Assembly (NCBI GenBank): GCA_026874595.1
Contig: CM049309.1
Coordinates: forward strand, 45,972,079 to 46,036,078
Length of the DNA: 64,000 nt
DNA from: Sipunculus nudus
Lineage: Eukaryota > Annelida > Sipuncula > Golfingiida > Sipunculidae
Direction of reading: 5' to 3'
Shown here: one piece after another, positions 1 to 11,261 of the stretch
Layout: each line of letters opens with the position of its first letter
Position numbering within the stretch: the first letter of the stretch is position 1
Position numbers and translations under genes: made by a program
The notes under the pieces: model-generated
The model's database searches: none
Told to the model about the DNA's origin: nothing
Seen by the model: only the letters and a program-made list of their open reading frames with translations

Positions 1-196
1 TTCACATAAATATAGTGCATCAGGCTTGACGGGGCGGCACTCTCGATATTCCTCAGTGTGAAGTGAACCTGGGCATAAACGAAGTACAACCCGTCCTTTG
101 GTACCCTGATGTATGTGCCGTTCACCAAACCCCCGCTCAGGGCATCCCAGCCTCGCCCTATCCGCCATCCTTTCAGAGTGTAGAGTTTTTCTTCAG
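1..196 (-). CDS. TNF ligand exon 4: TNF-domain core, cut by window edge
   Basis: Opens after the acceptor TTTATAG. It contains the family's most diagnostic stretch (NGTYIRVPKDGLYFVYAQV). The reading frame stays open to the window edge. Confidence 0.82.
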
Positions 197-566
197 CTAT
201 AAATCAAATGAAAACATATATATAAGTATACAACCTTTCAAATAAATATATTTTAAGTATCCCTTTATATTTATAAATATATTTTTAAAATATATTAAAT
301 CAAAGAATCTGTTCCGTTTATTTTTATTCCTAAATCTTTCTATATACACATACATATTTAGCGACAAATATATTTCACACACACAAACAAAAGTGAACAG
401 AAACTATTGACCAGATATGTCACTTTGAATATCAGGAAGGAATTTCAGTTGTTTTTTATTTACCAGTATTATACATAGAATATCGGTGATAGCCAGACTT
501 AAGTAATTAAATTGAAAGAACTGATATTAAATTTAATTCTTTTAATATATGCTATATAAAACAATA

Positions 567-618
<52 letters not shown>

Positions 619-2449
619 ATACATTTATTTATCATACGTATTTATTTTTAAAAAATATATCCATATATGAATATAAATGAATAAGTTATTGGATATGAGG
701 GGATGGGGGTGATCAGCTGTCTATGGATCAGCTACAGATCAGTTATAGTTTCGGAATATATGTAACAGTTTCTACTTACTTGTTGGTCCTTCAGATAATA
801 AAGTGCCAGCTTTCACTTTTATAGACCATGTGCGATGCCGTCGCCCTGAAATAATAAAAAATAATAATAATAATAATTATAATTATAATAATAATAATAA
901 CTAAAAATTTGTACTCAGAGAACGCAGACCTTCTCTGAGGCAGCTCATTACACCCAATATGGCATTTTCAGAAATGTATCTTTTTTCCTTAAAAAAAATC
1001 CTGTATCATTGCCGAGCAATCCTGAAAATATCATTAAAATCCTAATAACTTTTTTCAGTAATGTTTCTTACAGACAAACAATAAAAACAGACAAAGCAAT
1101 GCCGGCAAAAAAGATACTCCTCGCCCCTCAAAGTATGGTGATCCGGATTAACTAAAAAAAATAATGGTTTGTTTCTTGGATTTTATTCCACTTACATGAC
1201 CTTTATAAACTAAAGGTAATCCCTTGGAGCTTTTATAAAAATAGGCCAGAAAACATGGATATCACCGCATACAGCATACAGCATACACAGCATACGCTTA
1301 TTTCAACGTGTTTACAATATGTTGGGGCCCGCCAAAATAATCAAAGCAAATTCAACAAAGGCATCTGACAGCAGGTCAGAAAAGCAAATAGCGTTTTGCA
1401 ACAAGTGGCCTTTTAACCTCCGCATATATGCAACCTACCACCTTAGGTTTCATGTTTTTCCTGTTTGTCAACAAAGCTGTGTTTACAAACATGTTGTTGA
1501 TAATCAAGTTCATTCATCCTTCACGAAAACCTTATAACAACTTTTCACAACCAAAGTTACCCTTAGATCACAAATATATATACAGGGGAAGCTAGAAATC
1601 ACATAAATTATTTTTCGAAAGGTGGATGGATGGGCAGTTTTATAATACATTACAACTTTAATATATCATACATTAACTATGACTAACACTATTACTACTA
1701 CCACTATTATATACTGATACAAGTATACTGCTACTACAATGATTATGTTAATATACTACCATGCATATATAATCATGTATTTTATTATCTCCATGATTCT
1801 ACTTAACAGATAACAATAACAACGAAAATATTTACAAAGGTATTTATGTGTGTTATTACAAATATCACCACTTCATGTTCCATTATAATGATATAGTAAT
1901 AATAATTACAACAGGCATCGTCATACATTGGAAATTATGACAATGCCGGGAATGAATAATATATGGAATTACCATGATGTCATTAGTTAATATCTTTATG
2001 ATGAAGATATGCACTGGTGTTATTTCATGTGGTTTTTTACAACCCTTCACGTATGAACTCATTAGTATTTAATTATAAACATAGTCGTCCTCCACGCATG
2101 AGTAGGAAGGGTTTCGGTTTTGGGTATTTTGCCCTATGACATAGGAACTGTCCCATGTAAATCTTTTTTGTCAGTGTTTGTACTTCACACTGATGAGCGA
2201 TTCGTCATTAGTCATGTGTGACGCCCACTGGGGAAGTACAGACTTTCCTTTCTATACGTCACACTCTATTCACAGAGTGAAGCACGTTTACCTTAACCTG
2301 ATAATCAAACAGCAGTTGGACGATCACGGTATGCACTGGCGATTAGCTGCAGCACGACCTCCCAATTGCCGAAACACACGAAGCGTGTATGACGACATCA
2401 TTTGGCTCAATTACCCCCGCCAAAAGGCATGCCCACATTTACTAACACC

Positions 2450-2511
<62 letters not shown>

Positions 2512-4016
2512 CACATATATACAGAAATACACATAAACATTTAAGAGGTATCCTGAATGTATATGTACCTGGCAATTTCAAGTTAACTTTAGTTTCCCAA
2601 AATATACCTGTGTAATTATGTTCGACATGCGCGTATTTATTTCATTTAGCAGACCTAACTAGGTCGATGTTCGCGTTTTATAGGGAGTTCTTCGGACTTT
2701 GTCATAAAAGTAATTAAAATAAAAGTATTTATAACATTTTACCCACCTGAGGTTACTTGTTTGTCTGTATCTTCCTTCGTGAATCTGTGAATCTGTGAAT
2801 AATAAAGCAAGGAACCTTCAGCAGGGCAATATATATCATGTTCGTGTTCAGGTTTGTACTGTTCATGCACGTCGTGTTCAAGTCAGTGCTATATAATTTC
2901 TTACTTTTATCAAATAAATACTATTTCCAGAAAAAAAATTGTTTTGATCCAATTTACTTTTTCTACAACTAAAACAGACGAATTGACCATATGAAATAAT
3001 ATTATAAACGTTAAATAATATATACACATAAGAGCTAGCATAATATAAAAAATATAATAATCACTCTTTGATTGGGGTACCTTTCTTTGCTAAAACATTC
3101 CACTATCAAGAAATATTGAAAAAGCATATCCCGCTCTCACCAAGTTTATTTATTTTATAATATATCTTTATTCAGGGTGGCTTGTTCAGAATATACTGAT
3201 CTTCCACAAGGCCCTGATAGTAATTGAAATTTTAAACATGATCAAATAGCATGACAGTAATATACAAGCAAATATATATGTGCAGAATATTGTAGCTGAA
3301 TATAACATATATTATTAGTTCCTGTACTAGTATGACCATTAAAATGTATGTGTAAACAGCCAAAAATTACCATCTTAAAGATGATGATTTGAGTATTAAA
3401 TGTTTAAAAAATTATTAACAGCTTGATAAAATAATATTAAAGTGTCATAAGTAGTCTTATCTGAATAATAAGTATAATACTTTTTCATATATGTAAAGCC
3501 AAATGTGAGCCAGTTATTTCTCCGGTAATGAGAAATTAAGGTTTTATCTCAAATAAAAAAAAACAAAAAAAAAAAAAACAACTCAAATACCTGTTCTAAG
3601 TACGAGCCGATTTTCTGCCTTTTGATGCAGCAAGTCTGTCCCTTCCTCTCTCCGCCGGTCTCGTGATTTCTCGCGTGTTCGATGTCCTCGTGTATATTAG
3701 AATCCTCTTGAAACTGTTTGGTTAGAGCGCAAGGGAAACACATATGTTCTGAACTGTCTATTTGCTGTTGAAGGTTTTTCAGTTTAGGAATTAAAAATAT
3801 AACACAAGCGGCCACAAGACAGAAGGTCAAAATCAAGCTGACGATAGCTAAACTTCCGGTAACAATGCTGTTGCATTTTCGATGTCGATGTCTTGTGTCA
3901 CACTGAACGGTTGTTTGATAGACGTTTCTGTGATCGGGGAAGGGTGGAGGCGACAGAACCACAGCTGTGAAGGGAGTTTCAGCAGTGTTTGCGTAATTAT
4001 TCATTGTTGACCACAT
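1..4016 (-). CDS. TNF superfamily ligand, 3' end beyond window
   Basis: Predicted type II membrane cytokine of the tumour necrosis factor family. Coding exons on the minus strand are 4016-3591, 2792-2747, 845-780 and 196 to beyond position 1. Each has AG and GT borders, and the phases agree (0, 1, 1). From Met at 4016 there is a cytoplasmic stretch of about 45 residues, a hydrophobic segment at about 50-77, then a stalk with Cys pairs (CFPC, TCC). The last visible exon has the TNF-domain core: GW..G..W..L..G.V followed by VPKDGLYFVYAQVHF. The C-terminal strands of the domain lie outside the window. Met at 4061 or 4004 are alternative starts; I prefer 4016 because the longer form adds an unexplained hydrophobic N-terminus. 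The class is clear but I cannot name the ligand. It would be expected to trimerise and bind a TNF receptor. Confidence 0.8.
574..616. repeat. (AT)n microsatellite
   Basis: Uninterrupted AT dinucleotide run within the TNF ligand intron. Confidence 0.95.
780..845 (-). CDS. TNF ligand exon 3 (66 nt)
   Basis: Acceptor TTTCAG and donor GTAAGT are both strong. It encodes RRHRTWSIKVKAGTLLSEGP, which fits the start of a TNF homology domain, and joins the next exon in phase 1. Confidence 0.72.
1197..1640. repeat. Interspersed repeat D, copy 1
   Basis: This stretch matches 47553-48604 after removal of the 642-bp insertion there. Shared landmarks are the segment from TATAAACTAAAGGTAATCCC to GGGGCCCGCCAAAATAA, and later ACCTACCACCTTAGGTT and AACTTTTCACAACCAAA. 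It lies in a TNF ligand intron. No coding capacity is evident. Confidence 0.75.
2453..2520. repeat. (AT)n microsatellite
   Basis: AT run with one GT interruption. It produces a spurious Ile-Tyr open frame. Confidence 0.95.
2747..2792 (-). CDS. TNF ligand exon 2 (46 nt)
   Basis: Bordered by TTCACAG at 5' and GTGGGT at 3'. Its 46 nt (1 modulo 3) are what is needed to link the phase-0 end of exon 1 with the phase-1 entry of the exon at 845. It encodes IHRFTKEDTDKQVTS. It was found by looking for an exon that satisfied this constraint, so it is less certain than its neighbours. Confidence 0.6.
3591..4016 (-). CDS. TNF ligand exon 1: cytoplasmic tail, membrane segment, stalk
   Basis: 142 codons ending in phase 0 at the donor CAG|GTATTT. 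A basic run rich in His and Arg (RHRHRK) precedes the hydrophobic segment, as expected for an N-in, C-out membrane protein. A short Gln- and Leu-rich stalk follows the membrane segment. Confidence 0.7.
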
Positions 4017-4061
4017 AAATTCAAATATCAGCTGTAAACAGAGTTGTTGAATCAGCAGCAC

Positions 4062-5500
4062 TAAATAATCTAACAGTTTTAAGGAGAGCTTTTAAGTAAC
4101 GTTTAATGCAGGTTCGTTTCAGTATCGGAGTATAAGTCGTTTATTTATAGAATATATTAAGCACGTGCAATCCGGATTGAAAATCTTTCAAAAAGCCCAT
4201 ACACCGCCTGCGGGGGAGAAGTTCTTATCTGATGAACAGTCGACTTGCTTGCTGTTATCATATGCTGAACTCTGGTTTTTCAGGCCCGCCTGATGAAGCG
4301 TATATATATATATATATATATGCTCAGTATTTACCATTAAACAGCTGAGCTATGATGGTTATTGCAGCTATTAATATCATAATACACGGAGCCGGTATAT
4401 TTATTTGGATTTCCCCCTTATATAGCCAATATATCACAAACATAAGGTCTGCTAATGCTACTTATATTAAGTTTTCTTCTCTTACGCTGTAGTGTAGAAT
4501 GTTCTCCTCCGATGTGTAGAATAATAAAAAATTATGAAATGAATGTTCGAATGCAGATGAACTTGTTCTATACAGCTCGTTTAATGAACAAGATAAAAAG
4601 TCTTCCGGCGAGATCATCCGCTCAAACGATCAGTTCTTTAAAATATGTTGTCATTCTTCGATAAACTTTTAATATGTTTTGCCACTTGACCAAAAAGCAT
4701 TACTTTAGCTTGTATTTTACCTCAAGTCTTCAGTTGTAGGTCAGTAAATACTATAAACAAATCAGTTTGTATTTTTGTAGGTTATAAATACAAACACATC
4801 TGATTTAGTCTGGTACACGTTTGTATAGTAGGATCGGCCTTACGCAGTATCAGCCAACTCCCAATAAACATCAGTGGTCCGTGTTACGCGGGTTGCTGTC
4901 ATAACAGTAATACTGCCACCTTTGATTTGTCAGAAAATATTTACATATTCTATATATACCGGTTGTTAGTTTCGATTCGTGTGCAAAAAAAATCTTCCCG
5001 CGGTAATACCGTTATAGACTAGACAGTTATATATGTCATGTATAAAGACTTACTTTAATGCATATAAGGTGTAATTAAAGTGTCCAGCAATAAAGGAAGA
5101 GAGTGCGGAACCTGCATTAATCATGCATGGCCCCATCGTACGAGATCCCAAAACGAAACTTTCTCGGGGGATTCCCCATGCACTATCATGGACTTGCACT
5201 TAGTCACCGTGAAAACAAAACGTCACCGAGGCTATAGCGAAACATTCACGAAAGCGGGTCTAGACATGTTATAGGGCTGTCATGCAAGGTTTGGATTGCC
5301 AACTTGCCACCCTTGTCAATCTGTCGACTGTTCTTGTGTATACCTGTTTCATGTCTGATGGTGTATGGTTTATAATTATATATTTGGAGGGGACAAATTA
5401 CGAATTATGTGTTTTGTTGCTGATAATTTACGAGCTCTCTGTACCTCTCGAGTCCCTTTTTATACACATGTCTAATTAAGACATGTCCTGTCATGATATT
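4062..5500. other. Intergenic, no recognised gene
   Basis: Upstream of the TNF ligand, so it should hold that gene's promoter; no core element stands out. There is a short AT run at 4303-4321. Open frames of 60-70 codons here (4455-4664, 5080-5274, 5282-5479) match nothing I recognise. Confidence 0.5.
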
Positions 5501-5514
5501 GGTAGCGCCCGTCT

Positions 5515-6895
5515 TTTTACGTTTAGTGTCGCCGCAATAACTTACCAGGGATTTGATGGATTTTCACAAAACTAACTCCACAAATAGATAATCTCCCCCT
5601 GAGCATAATCCAAGTTCTTATCAGGGCATCGTGCACAACGATATCTAAATATAGACTTCCAAAATCATCATTATTTATTTATTATTATTATAAGTGAGTC
5701 TCTTAATCAAAGCGCTACATCAATAAACCTATCAAGCATAATTATACTGTTTTGCCACTGTATGTCCCATGCATATACGCTGACAGGTTATACCTAAGGG
5801 CTATTATCAAATAGCCCTCCGTTGGGCCCAACGGTTTCAGTTACCTTTACAAGTATATGTTAACCGATATACAGATGTTTTAAATATTTCTCCATTACAC
5901 CAAATGATCGCTTACATTTAATTTCGTTGAGTGTGTTAAACTGTCATTTTTATGGGGAAATACCACGGGATGTTCATATGGAATTTTAGTCACTAATTGT
6001 GTTACTTGATTGCACACAAGAGGCCGCTTAGATACAGATACGGTACTGTCTCGTATTTTTTTAATTATTATACGTTATGGCCCACAATGAAATGTTTATC
6101 GTAAAATTATACATAAGTTATTCCAAGGTAGGTAAATAAATACATTTAAAAAATCAGCGGCCCATTCTGGCCTGATTTTAAAGCAATATTTCTGCTAAAT
6201 ATGAAATGCAAATATATCATACATATAGGCATTATGATACATGCTACCTAATGTGTGTGTTTGTATTTTAACTTTTATACATGTAATACTTTATAAGTAA
6301 TCACTTTAATAATTTTAATTAGTGTGTTCGGTCGGACGGTGAGTTAGAATATCCGGAATCCGTGAAACATTCACGCAAAAATCTCTTCTCTCCTCCGTTA
6401 TTAACATAGTAACGTGTAGGTGCTTCCCGTTCATATATGCACAAACCTTTATAACTAGAATGGTGTTAGTAGAGCGCAAACCTACGCCAAGGTAAAACCC
6501 TTTATCCCGAACAGCACCAAAACTGAATGTAGTTTCGATTCTTCACACCATACCCCTCCTCTATGTTTTTTAGAAAATCAGGACTGTATAGTTTTATTAG
6601 TTTTATGCTTATAGCACAGCTTACAGACATTACCACAAACTTAATTATCGAAAAAGGTGGGTAAACCTGTATTATATTCATGCATATATTGATATATTAT
6701 TTTTATCTAACACGGCATTCAAAAATTATATTTGTATATGAAAGTAAATGTTGATCAACTCAATCACAACTCAGTCACAATTACCTAAACTATAGCCTAG
6801 ATTCGCATCTGTATCAATCTCAATTAAGTTTTGATAAAATCCATCAAATCTCTGGTAAGTTATCGCGACGCACCAAAAGTTAACTAACGCAGCAC
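5515..6895. mobile_element. Possible element bounded by diverged inverted repeats
   Basis: The left arm near 5528-5575 reads CAATAACTTACCAGGGATTT then GATGGATTTT. The right arm near 6820-6880 gives, on the reverse strand, GATAACTTACCAGAGATTT then GATGGATTTT. The arms are about 50 bp and about 1.3 kb apart. No transposase-like frame is seen between them. It could be a non-autonomous DNA transposon or two separate insertions. Confidence 0.4.
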
Positions 6896-7568
6896 ATACC
6901 ATCATTCGACCGTAATAAACCAATTTAAAGGAAACGAACACATAAAATATTTATGGCACAGAAACGTCACTAGATTGAATTTTGAAAATGAATCGTTAAC
7001 TTTTTAAGTCACAATTACAGATTTTGTGCCAAAATAGCCCTATACATCACATCTTGTCAGCTTAAACGTGCAGTCAGCAGAAAATAAACAAGAAGTTTGT
7101 GCAAGAAGTTCGTGACTGATAAATTTAAATGATAAAATTTCAGTTTCTGTTGTAACTGCTTACGAAAGACCGGCGATGCGCGCACCCCTATCCTAGAAAC
7201 CAAGGATTCCAAACACATCCTGTCAATCAAACTTTGATAAGGCAGTTACGTCACCTGGGATTCCGGAAGAGGAAGAATTCAATTATTGTCGTACCTTTTT
7301 TAGACACTCAAGAGGAAATTTGTGGTCTGTATAGCATCTCTTATTAATATGCCTACCATGACGAAGGCTATTAAATTTTGCAGATGTGACACCTGTTTTC
7401 ATATGGGCCAGGGCGCAATATAATGCATGACAACATGTAATATGCATTTGGAACCCCCTTGAAATGTTTTATTCCAAACTGGAGTTCAATCGGTTACTTA
7501 TATTTATTGTTGACGATTTCATTCATTGTCTTTATTTTCACTTTTAACATGGAGTAAAAAGAACACAC

Positions 7569-7639
<71 letters not shown>

Positions 7640-7795
7640 TGTACACACCTACACTCATTTATATGTTGGGGGGGGGGGGGAGGATGAGTCATGGATATAT
7701 ATTAGCATATACCCAATGTTTAGAAGAAAAAGAAATAAAAAGGTATGAATTATATATATCGAAATATGAATATATATATATATGTTATATATATG

Positions 7796-7832
<37 letters not shown>

Positions 7833-8076
7833 TTAAAAGGGAAAATACAATATGTTTTTTAAATGTTGATATAGATAGTTATTGCTATCTCTAAAGATAT
7901 AGACTTTGTCGCAATCGGTTACCTAATGATAGATATACACATCCTTATGAACAATATTTCAGATGTCTTCGTATATAGATAGTATATAAACTTACAGTTA
8001 TTCGAATGAGTGGTTCGTGCACTATATATGCATTTGTATCTCTTTACAGCTGAAGAATGTATTATCTGGTAAATAG

Positions 8077-8128
<52 letters not shown>

Positions 8129-8624
8129 AGTATTTATTCTCTGCAATTATATGATTTGATCTACTCTGCTACATACAGATGGCCCACAAAATACCACTCC
8201 CGCCTTCTTGTCTCACCAAGTTAACCTAATTTAATTATATAATTTTTATGACTTACAGAGATTATTAAGAATTTTTAATTCATATACGTGTGCATTATGT
8301 GTAGACAGTCTATGTAAGTATGCATGTACGAAAAAAAAACACAACTCTCCCTCTCTCTCTACCAGATGATTAAGTTTAAAGGTATGGGGGTATAATTAGT
8401 CGGCAAGTAGACTTTGTGTGTCGCAATGTGTTTATATAATGTGTTTCCCTTATTGTCATGAATTTCCTGTCCAGAAATTCAGGATATGTTATTGAATTAT
8501 ATAATCCTTATCACTGATAGAGACTGTAAATCCAAATTTGAACTGTAATCCAAATAACAATATGTATGCCATATATAGTGTTAATATTGATTATGCACGG
8601 TTATACAGCTATCTTCTAACCCCC

Positions 8625-8662
<38 letters not shown>

Positions 8663-9850
8663 CGTGATGTTTAACTTAATGTATATTTGTGCCGAAATAT
8701 CAATCGCCACGATATAATTCAAACCCCAGCTGACTGAAAGGCATTCTGGGGTGGGGTGGGGGGGGGGGGGGGGGGGTTAGAGATTTTCTTAGTTAGGGAG
8801 TTGGGGACAATGTCTTTTGCCCCCTCACGTTTCAGAGAATAAAACCCATAATTTCAAACATGGCCATTTCGAAATAAAACTGTCATCAAGTATGCGCTTT
8901 AGACAGATTGTTCCCAATAAGCTTTCAGTTATATGCATCTCACATGAAGAAAATGTAGACACGGTATGCAACGCATGCCTCAACAGTCTGTTAATAATGT
9001 TGAATGTTTGTATTGGGGTGATTTTAACAAAGTGTTGAAGAATGAGCAAAATTATTCATTAATAGGTGATGGGGGTGGAGAAAATCAGGATATTCGGTGT
9101 GTTTGTGTGTGTGTGGTTGGGGGGGGGGATTGGTTAGGGGGATGCCGGAGTGGGCATGCTCCCCCCCCCCCCCCCCCCCCCATCATTCTAAGACCATGCA
9201 GCTTTGCATATAATATTGATGATAAACTTCCAAGACCCACTATAGGAAAGTGTATACATGAAAATGTTGGTCATGTTTACATCTAGATTTATCAATGTAC
9301 ATTTGAATTTGCAACAAGTTAAAGGTAGAAAGGATTATATCCTCGGGCCCTTATTTCTGAATTTTAGTCATGAGATTTATGATAATGAAACATGCATCCC
9401 AAACAAATAATTTCAAAGTTAAACTGATTGTTATAATTTACACTTTTTCACTCATTATCAATTTTCATGTGTGATATGGCAAACATTTTCTCCTTTTTTC
9501 AATATTAAAAAGTTCCATGAATATTGAAAATCTATGCAGATTCTCATCAGAATCTAAATTTTTCTTGGATTTAAATCTCGACAGTCTCAAACTCAAACAT
9601 ATACGTCTAAATATATCTTTTGTCCTCTTTGCATTCCTAAACTTGCATATATATATATGCATGCGTGTAGGCATTATATGAATATACAAGTATATGCACA
9701 TATGAAAAATTCTCTCCCAGATAATTCAGTCGGAATGTGTTGGGACATAATAGTCCCTTAGTAGACTTTACATGCCATAGTGTCTATAAACCGTGGGTTC
9801 CATGTACCTTCAATCATGAATTATCCGTCTCGGAATTCAGGAAATATGTC
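6896..9850. other. Gene-free, microsatellite-rich stretch
   Basis: Holds long AT runs (7570-7636, 7771-7832, 8082-8120), a CT run (8629-8659), poly-G (8751-8776) and poly-C (about 9161-9181). The open frames here are low-complexity or short. No gene or structural RNA was recognised. Confidence 0.6.
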
Positions 9851-9862
9851 ATTTAATTAACG

Positions 9863-10099
9863 ACCTGGACAGCTGAGTGATAAAACGCTCGGGCTCCTCA
9901 GCTGGAGACCCGGGTTCGATTCCCGGTGTGTCTATGAGCGGGGGTTGTAGTGGCCCGTCCAAGGTCGTTGGTTTTCTCCGGGTCCATCCTCCACCCTTAC
10001 CGACTACCGAGCGCCAATATCCGAGCCATGGAGAGTGCCTTGTATTAGTTATTATAACTAGTTGTACATTCCATGTAAAATAAATATAAAATTTATAAA
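9863..10099 (+). mobile_element. tRNA-derived SINE with perfect target duplication
   Basis: A 237-bp unit flanked by a perfect 12-bp direct repeat, ATTTAATTAACG, at 9851-9862 and 10100-10111. The head resembles a tRNA gene: a B-box GGTTCGATTCC at 9913-9923 and an A-box-like stretch around GGACAGCTGAGTG. A central part follows (GGTTTTCTCCGGGT), then an AT-rich 3' tail. RNA polymerase III transcription and LINE-dependent insertion are known for this class. The intact duplication suggests a recent insertion. It is not a functional tRNA gene because no full cloverleaf can be folded by eye. Confidence 0.85.
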
Positions 10100-10500
10100 A
10101 TTTAATTAACGTGAACTACTGAGAAACACAGTGGCGTTAATTTATCTTCAAGGGTGGGGGATGACTCGCAGGCGTGGGAGGGTAATAAAATTTGGGACAA
10201 TTATATATTATTATTATTGTTATTATTATTATTATTATTATTTTCTGTGTGACACATTTCAAATATATTTCAATGAAAGATAAGGTTTAAAAGAAACAAG
10301 GTATTCTGTTCCAGTATAGGTTACTTCTATTGTAGGTTCAGATATATGATATTTGAGAAATGGAGTTTATAAAAAAAAGTCTATAATTCTGATTATTTGA
10401 ATATTATTCTCTTATTAGCAGTGGAGATGATTACTTTTAGCACTCCCCCCCCCCCCCTTGTTAATAGATGTGGGATATATATCCCCACCCCGTCTGTATT

Positions 10501-10690
10501 CAGGGGCGGATCCAAGATTTAGGAAAAGTGGGGGGGTCCAACCCAGGAGGACAAAGAAAACCCTTCAAAAAAAGGTCCTCAGGTCTGAAAAGTGGGGTCC
10601 AGGCGGCAAAATTTTGTCTGAAGCCCTTAAAAAAGTTGTCCCCGGATACCCCCCCCCCCCCCGGATCGGCTTCTTGTATTGTCGCCCCTG
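10501..10690 (+). mobile_element. G-rich short repeat family, copy 1
   Basis: Begins CAGGGGCGGATCCAAG and ends CGCCCCTG, which form short terminal inverted repeats. The interior (GGGGGGGTCCAACCCAGGAGG, GGTCCTCAGG, AAAATTTTGTCTGA) recurs at 16966-17173 and 23543-23740. It looks like a non-autonomous DNA element. Confidence 0.65.
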
Positions 10691-10756
10691 GAGAAACATG
10701 ATAATCAAGAAACCATCTATACATGTGTGTAATTGGGTGCAGGGGTGTGTGTTTGT

Positions 10757-11260
10757 GGGTCGGTGGATGGATGGGTGGATCGGTTTGTACATGTGTATAT
10801 AATTTCAGTCGGTATTAAACGAACACTTTTTTATTCAGCGAAGCGCGCATGCGGCTCTATTCTTAAAATGTAGCGTGTATTGGACGTAATTTATTCTGTA
10901 TTATCATTGATCAGATACGCTTCTTGTGAAATGACAGGTTTAGTCATTGGTTTGCATTGTTTAACTATGCAGATTCTCATCAGAATCTAAATTTTTCTTG
11001 GCTTCTAATCTCGATAGTCTCAAACTCAAACATATTACTTAAGTATATAAGTGGGGTGGGTGGGGGTGGATAGGTGTGTATATGTGTATAATTTTAGTCG
11101 GTATTAAATGCACAGTTTTTATTCAGCGAAGCTTGAATACGGCTCTATTCTAAAAATGTGGCGTGTATCGGACGTAATTTATTCTGTATAACTATTAACA
11201 TTGATCATATATGCTTCTTGTGAAATGACAGTTTTAGTCATTGATTTGCGTTGTTTAACG
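10757..11260. repeat. Two diverged copies of a roughly 210-bp unit
   Basis: 10757-10965 and 11050-11260 share TTTTATTCAGCGAAGC, CGGCTCTATTCT, GGACGTAATTTATTCTGTA and CTTCTTGTGAAATGACAG. The spacer at 10970-11035 is a copy of 9537-9602 (TCTCATCAGAATCTAAATTT). Together they suggest local duplication involving the whole interval. Confidence 0.7.
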
Positions 11261-11261
11261 G

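Noticed and set aside
9877-10083. Short open frame, or a tRNA gene, at the SINE
   Set aside because: The tRNA-like boxes belong to a retroposed SINE with a target duplication; the frame is a by-product.
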